The notes under the pieces: model-generated
Seen by the model: the letters and a program-made list of their open reading frames with translations, nothing else
What the model was told of the DNA's origin: nothing
The model's database searches: none
Assembly (NCBI GenBank): GCA_013396915.1
Contig: VWZL01002016.1
Coordinates: forward strand, 310,001-374,000
Direction: 5' to 3'
DNA from: Stercorarius parasiticus
Taxonomy: Eukaryota; Chordata; Aves; Charadriiformes; Stercorariidae
DNA: 64,000 nt
Shown here: positions 36,601 through 50,100 of the stretch, piece by piece
How the letters are laid out: every line of letters starts with the position of its first letter
Position numbering within the stretch: position 1 is the stretch's first letter
Translations under genes and position numbers: made by a program

Positions 36601-38420
36601 GGATTTTTCTTGGGTTAGAAAAGGGCCTTTTTCTCTGTATACTTTTTGCAAGACGAAAAAACATTTTTCCTACCCAGCTCCCCTTCTGATCTCTAATTTT
36701 GCACCTGAACATTACTGAACGTAGCTACAATTGTCTGGAATCTCTTGAGCCCACTGAGGCAAATCATTGCTGTGGCCACGAGCTGATCAGTGCAGGCGAA
36801 AAAGTGAATAATCAGGAAGATCTGGTTACGACTCTCTGATTCTCTGCCAGCACTGACCACAGAGGCGGTGTGCGTTAGAGCAACCCTCAGGCTGGTCTAA
36901 CCTACACCAGATGACAATGGTTTTAGGGTGGCAATCTGCCAGCTGGGATTATCTGGAGCACAGTAGCAGTCCAGTCTCATCCCCTCCAGCCTCTGGCATT
37001 ATTATTGTATAGGCTGGGACTGGTAAAATTCAGAGCCGTGCCAATCCAAGGTCTACTAAAAAATCCCTTCTGCTGGGAAATTTTCATTTGGCCAGATACA
37101 ACTGAATTCCTGAGGCACAGAGAGGCCAGCATATGGAACTGAATTTGTCCCAGTGTATTTTTGGTCTATCATCTTGTTAACTCATCAGTTAAGAAAATCT
37201 TCTCAGCTTAAGAGCCCTGCTGTGGTGTCACATTGTGGTGATCCCACAACTTTATAGTACGCTTTGCACCAGAACTCAATGTCACTGACGCATCTCAAAG
37301 TGAGAGGTCACATCAAGAAGAAAATCAGCCAAGAAATCTGACAAGATACAGCTTTCTTGGTGCTGATGGAGCCAAGATTCTTAAAAAAAGGCTGTTTCTG
37401 AAGACTAAAAGATAGCAATACTACTGGTGACAACCACCATCTCTTACACAATTGCTGTCATGGTTACAGAAAGTCCTATACAGAGAGAATGTAGCAAAAG
37501 AAAACAGGTATTTAAATCAAGCTTTTATAAATATGTGTGCGTGTGTGTGTTTATAAAATGACACAGTAAAAGTCTTTTTGTCCAACTAATACCCCCCAAA
37601 AAACCTTGTTAAAATAATACATTTTCACCAAAAAAAACCCCTTCTATTTCCAGTCTATTTCTCAGTAAAGAGCATCAACACAATCACCTTGTCCAGTAGA
37701 TTTAGCAGGGAACTGCTCATAAGAACCCTGTGTCTCTGCTTCCCTCGCTGGCATGTCCTTCTTCAGGCACACTGCTTCGCATCCACGCGCTCCACTCAAG
37801 CCTGATGCATTTCCAGAGGAACTCTACTCAATGTACTGAACCGACAGTGACTTCCCGAAACAGGACTATAGACTGAGGTACATTTAGGTTATCGTAAACC
37901 ATACAGAAGAATAATGGATTACAATTCCACAGAAGTATAATGGTATGCCATTTTTTTTATAATAGCTTGCCTTTACAATCTTAATACACTGGGGTTTCGG
38001 TTCAATTTTGGGGTGGGTTTTGGTTGCGGTTTTTTTTGCCTTTGTTTCTTTTAAAGCTTGTGAAATCTGAAAAAAAAACCCAGATAAATCTCCTCATAAA
38101 AGCCCATATGGGCTTTACAGCAGAGCTGGTGTCTTTAGTTGCTTGGCAAAAATCTCTGCTACCTGCACTAACTGGAAGTGAATAGAGTAACGGGAAGAAA
38201 CAGAAGGCTGCTGTATTCTGTGTGAATCAGCCTCCAGACATGAATGAGAAGTACATTTTGCATTCAGCAATTATCCTTCAAATTTAATGTCGCAGTGTAG
38301 CAACAGAATTTACCAAGCGCTAGACCCGCACAGAGAGCATTCACATCAGCCAGCCTTGGGCAGGTAGCCCAGCCAGCAGGTTGCTCTCTACTCAGTGAAG
38401 GGAGTTAGGCCCACAGGTTG
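30610..38420. other. No gene recognised
   Basis: About 7.8 kb with only short frames. One exception is 32617-32916, where a plus frame of 99 codons and a minus frame of 63 codons (32688-32879) overlap in a locally GC-rich patch. No domain was recognised in either. Small simple repeats: an ACAGG-type pentamer run at 31627-31649 and a GT-rich run at 37531-37551. Weak repeat-like words occur near 34355 and 36885 but are too diverged to assign. Confidence 0.5.
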
Positions 38421-38423
38421 ATT

Positions 38424-38690
38424 CAAAAAGAGGAAAGGGCCTTGAGAGATCATTTAGCTTGTTCCTTGGCCTGAGACAAGATCAGTCATTACTTGTGCCT
38501 TCCTGATGGATAGTCTAACCCGTCCTTGTAAGCTTCTAATTCTTTGAAAGCTTCACAACCTCCCAAGGCAACCTAATGGTTCATAATTCTTAGTGTTAAA
38601 AGGTTTTCCTAATCCTTACCTGTATTGTCGTCAATTCAATTCAAGTCTTTTCTTCAATCATTATTTTGGTCCTACCCACAGTGGACATCA
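38424..38690 (-). mobile_element. CR1 LINE 3' fragment, minus strand
   Basis: Read on the plus strand it starts with the complement of a CR1 3' end ('gaaagggccttgagagatca', 'tttagcttgttccttggcct') and continues through 'cttcacaacctcccaaggca', 'gtgttaaaaggttttcctaa' and 'ggtcctacccacagtggaca'. These match in order the 3' UTR of CR1 elements of birds and turtles. It is degraded and 5'-truncated. Confidence 0.8.
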
Positions 38691-38799
38691 TAGGCAAAAA
38701 ACTTCCAGAGAGTGATTCAGAACAAGAGTCTAAGACCAGAGCGTTTGGAGAGACCTGCTTTGCAATATGGCCAGCTCAGATCAATGGCTCGCCATAGAG

Positions 38800-38880
38800 A
38801 TAGACCTAATCAGCTGGATTAGGCAGTTAGCAGTGGGAGTCAATGATTCTTGTAGGTTTCTTCCAGCTGGAACTATTCTA
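38800..38880 (+). mobile_element. CR1 LINE 3' tail, plus strand
   Basis: The words 'caatgattcttgtaggtttc' and 'ttccagctggaactattcta' match the 3' end of bird-type CR1, which normally ends in 'ggtcccttccaact..attctatgattctat'. Only the last roughly 80 bases are recognisable. The terminal ATTCT word passes directly into the microsatellite on its right. Confidence 0.6.
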
Positions 38881-39011
38881 TTCTATTCTATTCTATTCTA
38901 TTCTATTCTATTCTATTCTATTCTATTCTATTCTATTCTATTCTGTTCTGTTCTATTCTATTCTATTCTATTCTATTCTATTTTCCATTCCATTCCATTC
39001 CATTCCATTCT
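38873..39011. repeat. (TATTC)n microsatellite with TGTTC and CATTC variants
   Basis: About 28 pentamer units: TATTC, an internal pair of TGTTC, more TATTC, then a CATTC block at the right end. It starts in the tail of a CR1 element, so it probably grew from the CR1 3' terminal repeat. The YSILF/HSIPF peptide read through it (38767-39048) is not a gene. Confidence 0.97.
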
Positions 39012-39014
39012 AAT

Positions 39015-40635
39015 CATTTTTAAACAGCCGTACTTCCCTTTAGGATAGAGCTGGTTGCTTGTCATGGCAAGAGTGAGAATAAACTATTTTTTTCAACACT
39101 GAAATACATAAAACCCATGGCCAACTGAAAAGAGCAGAGAGAAGTGGAAAAGGAAAGAAAAGCCAGTGGCACACAATGTTTTAATTAATAATAGATTGCT
39201 GGAACTGGGAAATCATGAGAAAAGTCAATATCCTTTACCTCATAATAAAAGTGGTTTTAAAACCTTTTAATATTATTAAACTAACAGTTTCAAACACTTT
39301 AAAATTCTATTCCCCACTAGGCTGGAGATGTGAAAATTCACAGAGGAGTCTCTTTCAATAGTGGGCTGGCTGATGTGACAAAAAGCATGACTTTTTTTTA
39401 ATTCTTGAGTTATATTTTTAGTTCCTTTTTTCTTTAATGGAAATCATGGGTAATGAGACGCGTATAGCCTTGGGGAGAATTTACTCACCCACTTCAGCAG
39501 GAGTACTTTCTTGTTTGACTGAAATATAACTGTGGCCAAAATGGTCTCAATACATATTGCAAAAATTGAAAATATTTCACAAATAATGGCATGCTGGGAC
39601 TACCACCTCACAGGGTTTTGAAGAAAATCTTGGTGGTCCTCCCACTTTGGCAAAGGAGATTCAGAGCCAAATCTTTGGAGAGGCTGCACTCTATTTAACA
39701 CAAAGCCCAGTAAAGGAAGAAAAGGTGGTACCATCTAACTGTGGTAGCAGTGTAAGATCCAAGCGTCTGAAGGCCTCCCACGCCAAATCAATAAAGTGCT
39801 ATTATACCTTTAATCTCATTGTCAAAAAGTAATTAAAGGGACTTTTGATTCCCAAAGCACTTGCAGTAACCATAGTTTTACTAATGTTCATATCTCACCC
39901 TCATCACCAGTTGCCCATACAATAGAAAAGTTAATAATGTGTTTATTTTTATGAGGTTTTCTAAAGCCAACTTTTCCTTCATTTAGCTTTTCTTGTGGGG
40001 GAAAAAAAATGAGATCATATCACTAGAGGCAGCTTTCGGTACGTTTAAGACTTGCTCTGATCTCATTCTTTTACACAGTGGCTGTCCTGTACGATGTCTA
40101 GACTGTTAAGTGATGTTTAGACTGTTAAGCAGTCCAAATGCTGCTAAAATTCATGAGGGCTGTCCGCTTCTGTTATGAAGAGAGACAAAACTCTTTATAT
40201 CTGTATTCCAAAAGTCCCTTTTTCTACTCATAATGTTAATTTTTCAGAGATCACCTTTTCCTTTGGTTACCATTAGGAAACAAAAAGCATCATTTTACTG
40301 CGCAAAGGAGAAAAACATGCATTCAAGTAATAGTTGATGAATACACTGCTAAAAATAAGTCTTCTATTTTTTTTCAGTTGAGGACAATTTCATGGTGTAC
40401 AAATACTTTTTAAAGTTTTCTCTTCTCACCAGGGAACTGATTTATTGACAACCAATTAGTGCTTCCAGATAAATCTCTTGTGTTTGCAGCAATATTTTTG
40501 CCTCACTTATTTTTTAACTGTTTAGTTTTATGTCCTCATAGACTTGTGGAAATTAGTTATTGAAAAAGCTATTTCTTCACTTTTTCCGTCTTGCAGGTCA
40601 GCGCCAGATTCTTCCGTATTTTATGGTTTAGAGAG
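39015..40635. other. No gene recognised
   Basis: AT-rich DNA with short frames only. It contains one 19-base tandem duplication, described separately. Confidence 0.5.
40093..40130. repeat. 19-bp imperfect tandem duplication
   Basis: Two adjacent copies of GATGTYTAGACTGTTAAGY, differing at two positions. A local slippage or repair duplication. Confidence 0.9.
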
Positions 40636-40639
40636 CTTT

Positions 40640-40900
40640 GTTCAGGCTCTTTTTAAATATCCCAAAGGATGGGTATTCTACCACTTTTCTTGGAACATTT
40701 TCTACAGCTTAATAGACTTCATTATTAGCAAAGAAATCCTGCAAATCAGCCTAATTTTCCTATGCTACATTTAAATCTGTTATTCTTCTTAGTTACAGTG
40801 TCCTGGACCACTCTGCACAATCCCACATCCTTCCTTTCTTTTCAACATCTTTCGAAATTCTTGGCTCAGTTTCCTGCCCTAATAACTAACTGCTGTTATC
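40640..40900 (-). mobile_element. CR1-type LINE 3' fragment, minus strand, old
   Basis: The plus-strand text matches in order the complement of an old CR1 3' UTR: 'gggtattctaccacttttct', 'tggaacattttctacagctt', 'aatagacttcattattagca', 'aagaaatcctgcaaatcagc', 'agttacagtgtcctggacca'. The 76-codon plus frame here (40544-40774) is antisense to the element and is not a gene. Confidence 0.65.
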
Positions 40901-43900
40901 TATTCCTTGGGAGCAAACCCTTTACTTGGCAGGAGACACTCAGGTAATGCTGGGTCCATCCTGTTTACAGACATTTGACAACTTCTAACAGCTGTTAATT
41001 TATTTTTTTTTAAAGCTAGATGACATCATCCAATATTACACTGTGGTAATTGGGTATAGACATACCCAAAAATTCAGGTTTTCAAAACGCTTACTTAGCA
41101 AAATGCCCTTCAGTGTTTACTTCTGCTAAGATGCCCGTGTTTGTTCAACCAGACTGTAAAAACTCTGATAAAAAAGCTGAGAGGTGCTACTTTTCCCTGC
41201 TCTTCCTCTCAAGATACCATGAAGAGGACACCTAAGCACAACTTTGTTCAGTTCATGATGTGTGTTTGCAATGCTTGAATAGCTGCTTGTCTAAAACCAC
41301 CGGCAGTGCTGCCATTGAGCAGCCAGGGGGGTGGTTGCGGAACACCAGTCAGGACCATGAAGACACTATTTTTCCTCTCACCACCAAAGCTAACGCGTGA
41401 ACAGAAAGGTAGATTAACCTACTCTCTCAGACTCCTAGAGATGGATATTGCAAGGTGTACGTAAGATCAGAGAAAAACAACTTTTATGGCATCTCGTTTG
41501 TGTACCTCCCAAGGGCAGCACAATCTAACTCCTGATAACTCAGCTTTGTCCAGTTTCAGTAGGAAATGTAAATCTGTAGAAGCAAAGGCAGTTAAATTAC
41601 TGTGTGAAAATTATAATTTTAAAAGAGCAAACAACAAAGTTGTCAGAAACCTCCTGAAAGACAGGTCAGAACAAGAAGTTGGAAAGCTCTTAAAGTGAAT
41701 CAGTTGCTGGAGGAATAGGAAATGGCTCTGCTGGTGGCAGGTCCCCTTCAAGAACGTCCCCTTTTGCATCCACTCTCTTGGCTACCAGCTGTGCCAAATG
41801 TCAGATGAACATTTTAACGTGTTTTTTTTCTGTAACAGAGGACTTGAAAGCCTCTGGCAGGCACAGGGACAGTACCGAGCAGTGGGGAGTAGGAATCTTT
41901 TGAAATGATAATAAAAAAGTTTGATTTACTATCGTTCATGAAAAAGACAATTGGTAAACTGACAGACCAGCATCACTAACGAGGACAATGTATTACTGAA
42001 AAAGTCATCCATCTTCTAAAACTTAATTACCCTCATTGTGTATATGCCTGAGAAAGAGAATTAGGTGTAGGAAGCAGGGTCTTCAGCAGCAGAATAACAA
42101 TCAGATATACTCACTGGCTAATTAGAACAAATACATTTGAAAAGCTCTCTAGTTAACTGGCAAATAAAATTTTAACAGGGAGGGGAAAAAAGATGAAATC
42201 ACAAGTTTATGTGGTACAAATCTTTTCCAAGAGAATCAAATTTCTGACACAAATCATAAAAGGTTTAGCCATGTTCTCTGAGAAAGCGCTACACTTTCTT
42301 CAGCTGTTCCTTAGGTGAAAATTATTTTTTTCTGTCTTCTTGAGCTTGGAAAAAACTCTCAAAGACAAATGATGATACCAGCTCTTTTTGTCTCACAAAT
42401 GCTGCTTGAGCAAATGAGATAAATATACGCCATCTATAAGCATAATTGCGGGGAAAGTCTTGCGATAACACTCCGTAGAACGTTATTGCATTTTCATATA
42501 ACTGGGACTCTACCCAACACTTATCATGATGTTTTTCCTATAAATCTCAAAATCCTCAAGTGAGCATGAAGACTGTATACATACAGCATTTGTATGGAAA
42601 AACTGAGCAAGAAAGTACTATAATAATCTGGGAACAATTCCTCAATGTGCTGTTCCTTCCAATAACACCACTTGTCTACAGAGCACTGTGGCAAAGATTA
42701 CAGATTATGGTTCTATTAAACGTTTGGCTTACTGTATCATTTTAAAACAAGTAGTTCTCTGGGATTATAAAATAACAGTACAAACTGGAAGTAATATTGT
42801 ACATAAAGTTTCACTTGGTTAATCAAGTATTTGGCTGCAAGGTTTTTTGCTGGGATAGCAAACATACATAGTTTATGAATTTATTCAACGGTTGCTCCAG
42901 AGTTTGCAATGCATTTCTGCTGAGCAGATTAAATACTCGGCAAGTTGAAGAGTTTAGGTTTAGATCTTCCATGATGCACATAACTACTTACACACTTAAC
43001 CTATGTTTTGGCATCTTTAATGTTCAGCTACTCAATTGCCACTTAATCCAGGAAGATCTAAATTTCTGTTAGTCTGTATATGTGAAGGTGAGCCACAGCT
43101 GGTGAGCTGCTTGAAGTTCCTCCCATGCTCCAAGTGGAACAGGAACTTGATCCGAGGCTGGCTGGTCCCAGCTGAGAGCCCTAACTGTTTGGGCAGTGGC
43201 CATTGAAGAGCAGATCTTTCTCAGTCTCTCCTGACTGGTTCCATTTGTAGAAACACTTTCCCTGGGGAGAGGCACTGAATTCTGGTTCCACACCACTAAG
43301 ACAAAAAGACAGTTTTCCTCATTTTTCACAGACAGAAAATTTCCTTTCTGCATGTTCAGCTACAAGCAAGGATAAAAACTCCCTGGAGCAAGATTCCCAC
43401 CTCTGTCCTCTCCATCCTTCTCCTGGCAATTCAGGAAACTCCCTGCTTGTTTCCCAAGATCACTTCCCTTTGGTCCCCTGTCCAACTGTACCACAGCAAT
43501 GTTTAAAAAACTGGACACCTAACCTGGGGCTGAAACTTCCACAATGTGCAATGCATTGAAGAGGCAGGCGGTGTTTCAATAAGCCCTGCGTCACCTAGGT
43601 ATGTTAAAGACTTGTCATAAACTCCTAAACCCACTAAATTCCAAGACAAAACCCTTGCAATAAGTTTGAAAGCTCCAGTATCTGTGAAAGAGAGATGAGC
43701 AGCATGCCACTTAAATATAAAGTTTTAAATGCAGTCTCTGAAAATACATTTAAGAAAGATCAGTGGAGAGACCTGTCATGGCTCACCGTGCAGATCACAA
43801 CACTGCCTGGCATTTACCATCAGACGCACATTCGCAAATTCCTTTGGTAAAAGGAGCAGTAGTGACTGCACCTTTCACTGTTTTCTGCTTTTGGCAGAGT

Positions 43901-45884
43901 CCTTTTGTCAAATCCCTTATTGTCAAGGGCAAACTGTGATCCTGTTGAATTTACTGGCTGAAGTCTTACAGCTCCAGAGCAGTGGACAAGAACTTTGCTG
44001 GCTCAGGGTCAGTAGTGCTGAATAAGCAAGCACGCTGGCACAGGCAACATGATGCTTTCCTCTCCTTCTAAATCCAGGCCATAAGACTTGCAGAGCACCT
44101 AAACTGTCTGGAAACACAAACAAGGGACCAGTGCTCCTTTGAGACTAGAAGGTAAACTTTCCCAGCATCCCAAAGGGATGTTTCTGGTAATATTTGAGCA
44201 AGCTCCTGCACATGACCAGAAACGAGGATAACAGGTACATCACTGGCTGCTTTTTGCTCCCTCATCTTTTATGGAGAAAACAGACCAGATTTTGCATCTC
44301 AATATATTTTCATACAGTTTATCTTGGTTTATCCATCCACATTAAAAGAAAAAAACAAATCAAATTTCAGGTGTGCGCTTGAGTCGTGTTGATACGCCAT
44401 GTCCACCTTGTTTCTGTGAGGGGCAGTTGGGACCTATTCTTCTCTTGAAACCTATAAATGAACGATTAGCCAGAATTCTCAAGCAAAATAATTATTTGCT
44501 TTCCAAAATAGAGTTTGGTATCTTCATAAATGGGTGCTTATAGTATTGCACTGTGAATACTAATTTGGATATCTGAAGAGATGCCGGTAAAGCTATTATA
44601 CAAAAGTTCACTATACAACTTTCATCCCCCTGTTATTGCCATTTCATCTAATTTTACTATGTTTAATTCTTCAGAATTTGTAAGTCACTAATGCTCAGTT
44701 CCTTCTTTAGTATTAGCAAAAGAAAGACTTTTTTACAAAACAGTTCTCTTTATCTGTGGGTATTACTCCATTTACTCTCCTAGAAGTAGGTTCTAAACAC
44801 TTGCAAATAATTCTACCAAGTTCACAGACAGTAATAACACGTAAGTTCGACTTTCAGCAGCGTATGCTGGATTTTTAAACAATGGAAGTTGGCAGACAAA
44901 AAAATATTTTGAGTGAGAAAACAAAAACTGAATGACTTCACACATTACTTTAGGAGTCAAACTCTAAGAAAGGAAACCATAAGAATATCACAAAGATAAT
45001 TTAGATGAAAGTATAAATTAATATTTGATATGGACTACCTACTTGTTAGACAGACAGATTCTCTCCTCTGTCTTTCTTTTTTTTTCCTTCTGTACAAGGT
45101 GATCTCTTTCTACAGAAAAGATAACTCAGTTTCAGTTTATACTACCTTTAAACCAAAGCAGAAGGGTGGAGCCTTGCTTTCAGCGACTGCAAAGAAACAG
45201 AACATCCTACTATTTTTTTATAAGGAATCTGTAATTCTTTCCTTAGTCTCACCATGACTACAAGCTTTATAAACATACCATAAAATTAACTAAAGTCATT
45301 CAGGGGCTTGGTTCCCAAACTTACTGGATTCCCATCAATCATGTTCTGCTTGATGGTAGCTGTGAGACTGTTTGCGTCCAGTGTTACTCAGAAATTGGTG
45401 GTAGCAAAATCAGTTCCATCGTTATAGAATATATGGTTCTCCGTACAGAGAACCTTATGAGCTCCTTGTGCAACCCGATCATCATATTTTGCGTCACCAC
45501 AAAAATCAGTTCAGTAACTATTTACATTCACTATTTTTGATACAAAATGTTTACAGAGTTATCACTGCAAGAAGCTTTTTTATCTTGAGATATAATGCTG
45601 TGACACGGGTTTAGTTCATTTGCACAGAGTATATATATTCACCCCATGCTTCTCAATAGCTGGAGAATTGGATAGGATAAAAAGTCATAAACCTCAGTAC
45701 TAAAAAGGACTCGGCCTCTTGCAAAAAGCTGACAATTCTTAGCACTGTCCGGATCAGACAATTCAAAGATAGGAATTTCTCTATCTGTCCTTATGCGTGG
45801 GTGTGTATGGCGAGCGACATATCACTACAAAGGCTTGAGACTTTTCAGCTACTACACAGTGATGCACAGTGCAACACTCAAACT

Positions 45885-45916
45885 ATCTGTCCAAAAGATA
45901 ATCTGTCCAAAAGATA
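45885..45916. repeat. 16-bp perfect tandem duplication
   Basis: Two exact adjacent copies of ATCTGTCCAAAAGATA. Being identical, it is probably recent or under recurrent slippage. Confidence 0.95.
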
Positions 45917-46480
45917 ACTCATGCACCAATATAAACAATATGAAATTAGCACAGGACTTCACTATGATTAATTTACTGTGCTTTTGCCACTGTAATGTCA
46001 CAAGTTTCAGCAGCAGCGCTAGTTGAAGTAGCTCTTCTCCAGTTTCTCACCTAACCCTACAAGGTCCTTGCACTGCGTAGACTACAGCAGATCAGATATC
46101 GGGTCAGATTCAAAAGAAATGATAAAGAAGGAACTTCCCAAATAAGCATGAAACCTACGGCTTAGCAGAGCTAACACACTGTCCAAATGCACCTCTCCAT
46201 GGCATTGCATTATTCCGCCAGGATATACTGCAGGCTTTTTCATTTGTGGGATGGTAGGGGGTGTTTTGGCCTCTGATATAATCAAATTAGAAGATGTGGC
46301 TACAAGAAACCATACTGATTTTAATTATTTTTGTTTGCCATGTGTACACCCTGAAGATTAGTAATTCAATCGAAGTGACCAGGTGCTTCGCAATTTTCAG
46401 TGGAACACCAGAGAAATCTTGACTATTTCAAACGATGCACAAAGCAGCTTTTTAAAAGCAGGGGTGGAGTGTCCTTATAT

Positions 46481-46515
46481 TGTTTTGTTTTGATTTGTTT
46501 TGTTTTGTTTTGTTT
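46481..46515. repeat. (TTTTG)n short microsatellite
   Basis: Seven TTTTG units with one interruption, followed at 46518-46536 by a short tandem word (TGGAAGTCC twice). Confidence 0.9.
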
Positions 46516-47032
46516 CCTGGAAGTCCGTGGAAGTCCTCATGTAGAATTTCCTACATTTTATTCTTCAGTTGAAAAATAATTCATCAGCTAATCTTTACTG
46601 CACAGAAAATCGAATCCTATTTGGGCCGGTTTGTTTTCTGTTGTAGAAGGCAAAGGCTATCATTTTACTTGTCTAAGGCAAGCTATAACTAGATGAGTAA
46701 AATGTGTGGAGGAAAAAGCAGCTTAAATACTAGCATGCTGATGAAATGATATCATCAGGATGAAATGATTATGTGGTCTCCTTGAATAGGTGCGCACCCA
46801 GCCACTGTGACTCTTGCCATTTCCTCAAATTGACCCAAAAGGCTCACATTGTTATGTCTGTGCTAATCTGCATGATCCTCCCTTGCATGCTGACTCTGCA
46901 AGGACAGCTGTATTTCTGCAATCAGTTGAAATGTTTCTTTTGAAAATGTGGTTATTCAATACATGGTTTTTAATGAGGTATTACTATAAGGGCTGTACTG
47001 TGTAGTCCCCCTAAGGATAAACTTACTCCAGA

Positions 47033-47054
47033 TGAAAAGGATCATCTGGTCTAA
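47033..47054. repeat. Short perfect inverted repeat (hairpin)
   Basis: CCAGATGA, six bases (AAAGGA), then TCATCTGG gives 8-bp perfect arms. On the minus strand a GTAAGT word follows directly, so the hairpin would sit next to a possible donor site. Confidence 0.6.
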
Positions 47055-47130
47055 AATGGTTAAAGTTGAATTTTTTTTCTGATTTACTTTCAGCTAAGTA
47101 TAACAGGAGATAAGACACCCTTTTTAAAAC

Positions 47131-47190
47131 AGGGCCTAATCCTGCAGTCTGCACAGTCTGATTGAAAGAGTTACATTTAGCTGAAGAATA
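47131..47190. mobile_element. Possible ancient amniote repeat remnant
   Basis: AGGGCCTAATCCTGCAGTCT followed by GATTGAAAGAG resembles the 'gggcctgatcctgcag..' repeat end seen widely in turtles and crocodilians. Short and diverged. Confidence 0.3.
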
Positions 47191-47194
47191 TGTA

Positions 47195-50100
47195 TTTGTG
47201 AACTGTACCCACAAATTCCAGAAAGGTAGACTGACAATTAGGACTGAAATGTTTGGAGATCTCTCACCCAATCAAGCCCTAAAAATCTTGGTATTGATTC
47301 ATACCACATCTATCAGACCCACTAATGTCTGGAATATGTGACTGAAAATACCAAGGAAAAGAATCTCCTCATAAGATTTCTGTTCAAAAACGGCAAACAA
47401 AGTAATCCTATCATGATGGTACTATGATGTGCCTGCTTTTGTCGTGAAGCAGAACTGATAGTTTCAATCAAATGAAAAATAACATTCAAGGGGAAAATAA
47501 CCTTCTTATCCAACTTACTATTCTTATAAAGAATCAAAAGTATTTTTAAAATTTGTACAAAAATTGAAGCAGAGTTGCTCCTCATCACCTACTCCCTTCT
47601 CCATATTTGTTCTTCCCTCCCATGAACTTATATAAAACCTATGACATTAACTCACACCAGCTTTCTCTTTTTGTGCTTTCCTGCTCCTAAACTCCCTTAG
47701 AAAAGACTCGGGACTGTGCTGCTTTCTTCTACTATATGTTTCTTTCCCTTATATTGATAGTACTGCCTCTGGAACCAAACAATAATACTCATCCTTCTTT
47801 ACTGGCTCCCATACCATCAATTCACGAAATACATCTTCAAGCTTTTACTATTTCCTGATACATTCTCCCACTATACAAAATATCTGAATACTTCTGCAAA
47901 GAGCAGATTTACACACCATAAAGAATGCAGTTTGCGAGTGGCCCAATTATTTTCTTATACCTGTTTTGGCAGAAAGAGTTTGTATTGTATTTGAAAGATA
48001 ATGACTAGTGTATAACCCAAAGCTTTCCCTTCTCTCTGAAAAAAACCCCATGCTCAGCGCATTGGAAAGATATACCTTGACTTGACTTTCTTCCACCAGG
48101 AAAACTGCATTTGATTTGATTATGGAAGCTTTTCAGAGGTGGGAAGGTTAAAAGAATTGTTTCAGCCTGCATTTATAGGACCAAGGTTCCTGCTTTGTAT
48201 GTTTAAATAATTCTAAAAGGACAAAAATAATTATCTGAATAAAAATTCTACAATGATAGTTATTTCCCAATATTTTACCATCCATTGCTTCTGTGTGCCC
48301 TCTGAAAAGTAATGCCAATGTAACTTCTTTAGAAAAGGACACTACAGCATTTTCTGCCTGCTTCCAGCAATGCTTTTAATGCAGCTGCTCTTGCTATATC
48401 TAATATGTTTAGTTACAGTAGCCATGAAAACCTCAAAATGGGTATAAGGTTTTGCAGCTTCAGCATATTACCAGTTTAGCAGTCTCTGGGAATGATGAGC
48501 CATCTACTTAATCTTTATGATAGTACACAAAGTGCTGGAGTCTAACATCAGACAATTCTTTCGTCAGGTCAAATATTACTATTTTTTATTATTATTTTTA
48601 AACCCAATGAAACTGAATAGCATATAAAAATTTTGGTACGGCTTTAAGAATAGTAGACGATGGAATATTTTGCTTCACTTCAATACCTATGATTAAAAAC
48701 TATGTTTCCTAATAGGGATTCTGCCCGAGTAAGTCAGATCAGATTCAGAATTAATATTTATTTCTTTCTTGTACTATCCAGCACTCCACAGAAGTCAAGG
48801 CAGACATACAAGCTTAAGTAAAGCACAAAAAGAAAACTTTCTACAGGGGATTATCAACTAAACTAATCTCCTCTGACTTGATACCCATCTCAACATCCAG
48901 CTGATTAAAAGCTTTCAGGAATTCTATCAGAGCCCTAAAATTGAGATTTTTTGAGTAAAGCAACATCTAGAGCTCAGCCCCAGCACTAAGAACATCCAGC
49001 TACTGATCCTTTGCGTAACTTAAGGGAAAGAGAGAGAGAGAAAGGGAAAGAACGTTCATGCACCGAGATGTACTGAAAATGTATGCTTTTTAAGTTTAAT
49101 TGCATTAAAACGCTTTTGCAAAACATTCTGGTTTGCGATTATCTCCTTCCTCCATCTTTATAGAGAAAAAAGTCGTAAAATTAAAAGAATACAGCAAGGA
49201 AATCCAATTAACTCATGACATTTGCTTTTAAAACAAGAACATTTACCGAACTCCAAATGGACTGTTAGTTACAATTTGAAAAACTCTGGATCAACAAACC
49301 TACTAGTCCACCTGGGATGAAATGGAAATCAAATGAGAGAAATTCAGGTGGACACAAAAACCTTCCTTTTGCTTTGGAACAATTTAACCCAATAAAATTG
49401 ATGTTTGGAAGTACAGGATTATATGATCTTTTTAAAAAGAGATTTAAATTTACCAAAAAAAATTAGAGCAGGAAAATATTTTAACAAAGACGGAATCCAT
49501 GAAATCTTTGAAACTGGCTTCACGCTAGAAGCTACAGTGTGAATGTGAGTTCAATCAAAGTAGCAGAAAGCTAAATTGCATCACATTTACAGTAAGATGA
49601 AAGAAATTCATAACATACATAGCTTACTCCACTATAATTAATGTTTTGCTATGTCTAGACCATCCTTCCACCATTTCTTTTCTCTCTCTCATGCATATTT
49701 TACTTAAACAGATGTAGTCTAGACCCATCTTTACGATGCTGTGTTTTGGAAAATCCCACTTAACATATCCAAAAGTTGACTTAGGCACTTCTCTGTTTTA
49801 GGAGCTAAGGCTTGAAAGCACTGGCCTTTTAACCCAGTCTCCCAATACATGTAGGACAAGCTCCACATATTTCTTCTCACAACAGACAACGTTCTTAGCA
49901 CTCGTAGTATCTAGAAAGTGCAAAAAATATGACTAAATTCTTTTTAACATAAACATTTAGATAACCAGGTGTTAATATGAAATATTTAACAGCAAGATCC
50001 TCCCAATGAATCAGAAAATACAATGCCGGATAATCTAACCAATCTAAAATTTAACATATGCTTGAAACCTAGTATGTTCAGTATAACAATCTGGTAAAAA

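Larger units (their letters stand above)
40905..47025. other. No gene recognised
   Basis: About 6 kb of ordinary AT-rich DNA. Frames are all under 100 codons. The longest (43729-44025 plus; 43069-43353 minus) have no recognisable domain. Confidence 0.5.

Noticed and set aside
38767..39048. 93-codon plus frame with FYSIL repeats
   Set aside because: It is the translated TATTC microsatellite and CR1 tail.
40544..40774. 76-codon plus frame
   Set aside because: Antisense of an old CR1 3' UTR fragment.
48340..48410. Minus-strand alanine/leucine-rich open stretch near 48.36 kb
   Set aside because: No GT donor or polypyrimidine acceptor around it.
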